Of a stretch of DNA of 64,000 bases, positions 63,492 through 64,000 are shown piece by piece. Made by a program: the position numbers and the translations under genes. Source of the stretch: Phoebastria nigripes (lineage: Eukaryota; Chordata; Aves; Procellariiformes; Diomedeidae); contig JAYKAV010002765.1 in the NCBI GenBank assembly GCA_035582835.1, positions 130,533 to 194,532 of the forward strand. The letters run 5' to 3'. The notes under the pieces are model-generated. The model saw nothing but the letters and a program-made list of their open reading frames with translations. It ran no database searches and was not told where the DNA came from. Every line of letters begins with the position of its first letter. Positions within the stretch are counted from its first letter, which is position 1.

Positions 63492-64000
63492 ATGTTCTTG
63501 TTTTTGCTCTACATGTTAAAGATTGGTGTTGGTTTCTGTGGTCTGCTGTGCTCTGCAGTGATTAGCGATGTTTTGCCGTGGAGATTTGTTAATAAAACAC
63601 TGGCATTGGGCATTATTTGGTATCTGGGTGTTGTACTGAAGCCATTACTGTACTTTGGGTACCACCTCTTGGANACANTTAGNAATTATACCTCTTCCTC
63701 TGAGGAGCTTTTTATGGAGGAAATACAGAATGGCACCTTCCTCTACGTTTTCTCCTTTGTTACAGCAACTTGTCAGTACCTTGAACATCCCTGGGTAGTT
63801 AAGATACACCTATTGGTATTGCTTGGGAATATTGTTTCGGTTTTGTCTAAGGTTAATAAGCAATTTAAGAATATCANNCAGAGATCTGCCCCAAGGCTGG
63901 ANAGTTATGAGTGGCAGGGTGTGTGGGATAGCACGGGCAAATGCCTAGGACGGTGGGCACCCCCAGTGTTTTGGAACTTCACCCCCGAACAAGTGCAAAA
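63492..64000 (+). CDS. Partial provirus leader reading frame, hydrophobic N-terminus, function unknown
   Basis: ATG at 63492 is the first ATG after the primer-binding site and the frame stays open for 169 codons to the window edge. The nearest in-frame stop upstream is at 63450-63452. Ambiguous bases at 63674, 63678, 63683, 63877-63878 and 63902 each spoil one codon but create no stop. Residues about 1-25, 36-60 and 100-118 are hydrophobic enough to be membrane segments, with possible N-glycosylation sequons (NYT near 65, NGT near 80). After about residue 130 the sequence becomes polar and Trp-rich and reaches FWNFTPEQVQ at the edge. I recognise no Gag matrix domain. It may be an accessory or leader protein, or an unusual N-terminal part of Gag. 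Whether it is functional cannot be judged from the visible part. Confidence 0.55.
   Translation, partial: MFLFLLYMLKIGVGFCGLLCSAVISDVLPWRFVNKTLALGIIWYLGVVLKPLLYFGYHLLXTXXNYTSSSEELFMEEIQNGTFLYVFSFVTATCQYLEHPWVVKIHLLVLLGNIVSVLSKVNKQFKNIXQRSAPRLXSYEWQGVWDSTGKCLGRWAPPVFWNFTPEQVQ

Overview
The window is avian nuclear DNA. The evidence is several CR1 (chicken repeat 1) LINE copies of different ages with typical bird 3' ends, two LTRs of a class II (ERVK/betaretrovirus-like) family seen in bird genomes, and one recognisable vertebrate gene. Nothing looks bacterial, plasmid or phage. Most open reading frames in the window are short chance frames. From established synteny (human 14q32, chicken chromosome 5) the most likely source is the bird equivalent of that region. 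The LTR families suggest a neoavian bird, but this is inference.

The only gene I can support is a two-exon minus-strand gene for an 83-residue membrane microprotein, the C14orf132 orthologue. Its nine-codon first coding exon (45583-45609) lies in a CpG island that holds a 171-N assembly gap. Its second coding exon (7622-7846) encodes the remaining 74 residues and the C-terminal hydrophobic segment. The 37.7 kb intron between them fills more than half of the window. The neighbours expected from mammals, TUNAR beyond the right edge and BDKRB2 beyond the left, were not found.

Layout: 1-7621, 3' UTR and downstream flank of C14orf132; 7622-7846, coding exon 2; 7847-45582, intron 1, with an LTR that carries an internal tandem array (about 8350-9773), a solo ERVK-type LTR (12591-13185), ancient CR1 relics, a younger CR1 (27015-27513), two strong palindromic structures near 20.3-20.9 kb and long poly(A) tracts; 45225-46110, CpG island promoter; 46111-62797, upstream intergenic DNA with CR1 relics and a 22-bp palindrome; 62798 to the right edge, the 5' end of an ERVK-type provirus with LTR, tRNA-Lys primer-binding site, leader, and an open frame of at least 169 codons that runs off the window.

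The least explained items are that hydrophobic leader reading frame in the provirus, an open in-frame extension upstream of the C14orf132 start, and three long perfect inverted repeats (20336-20462, 20850-20873, 51520-51541) that no recognised repeat accounts for.
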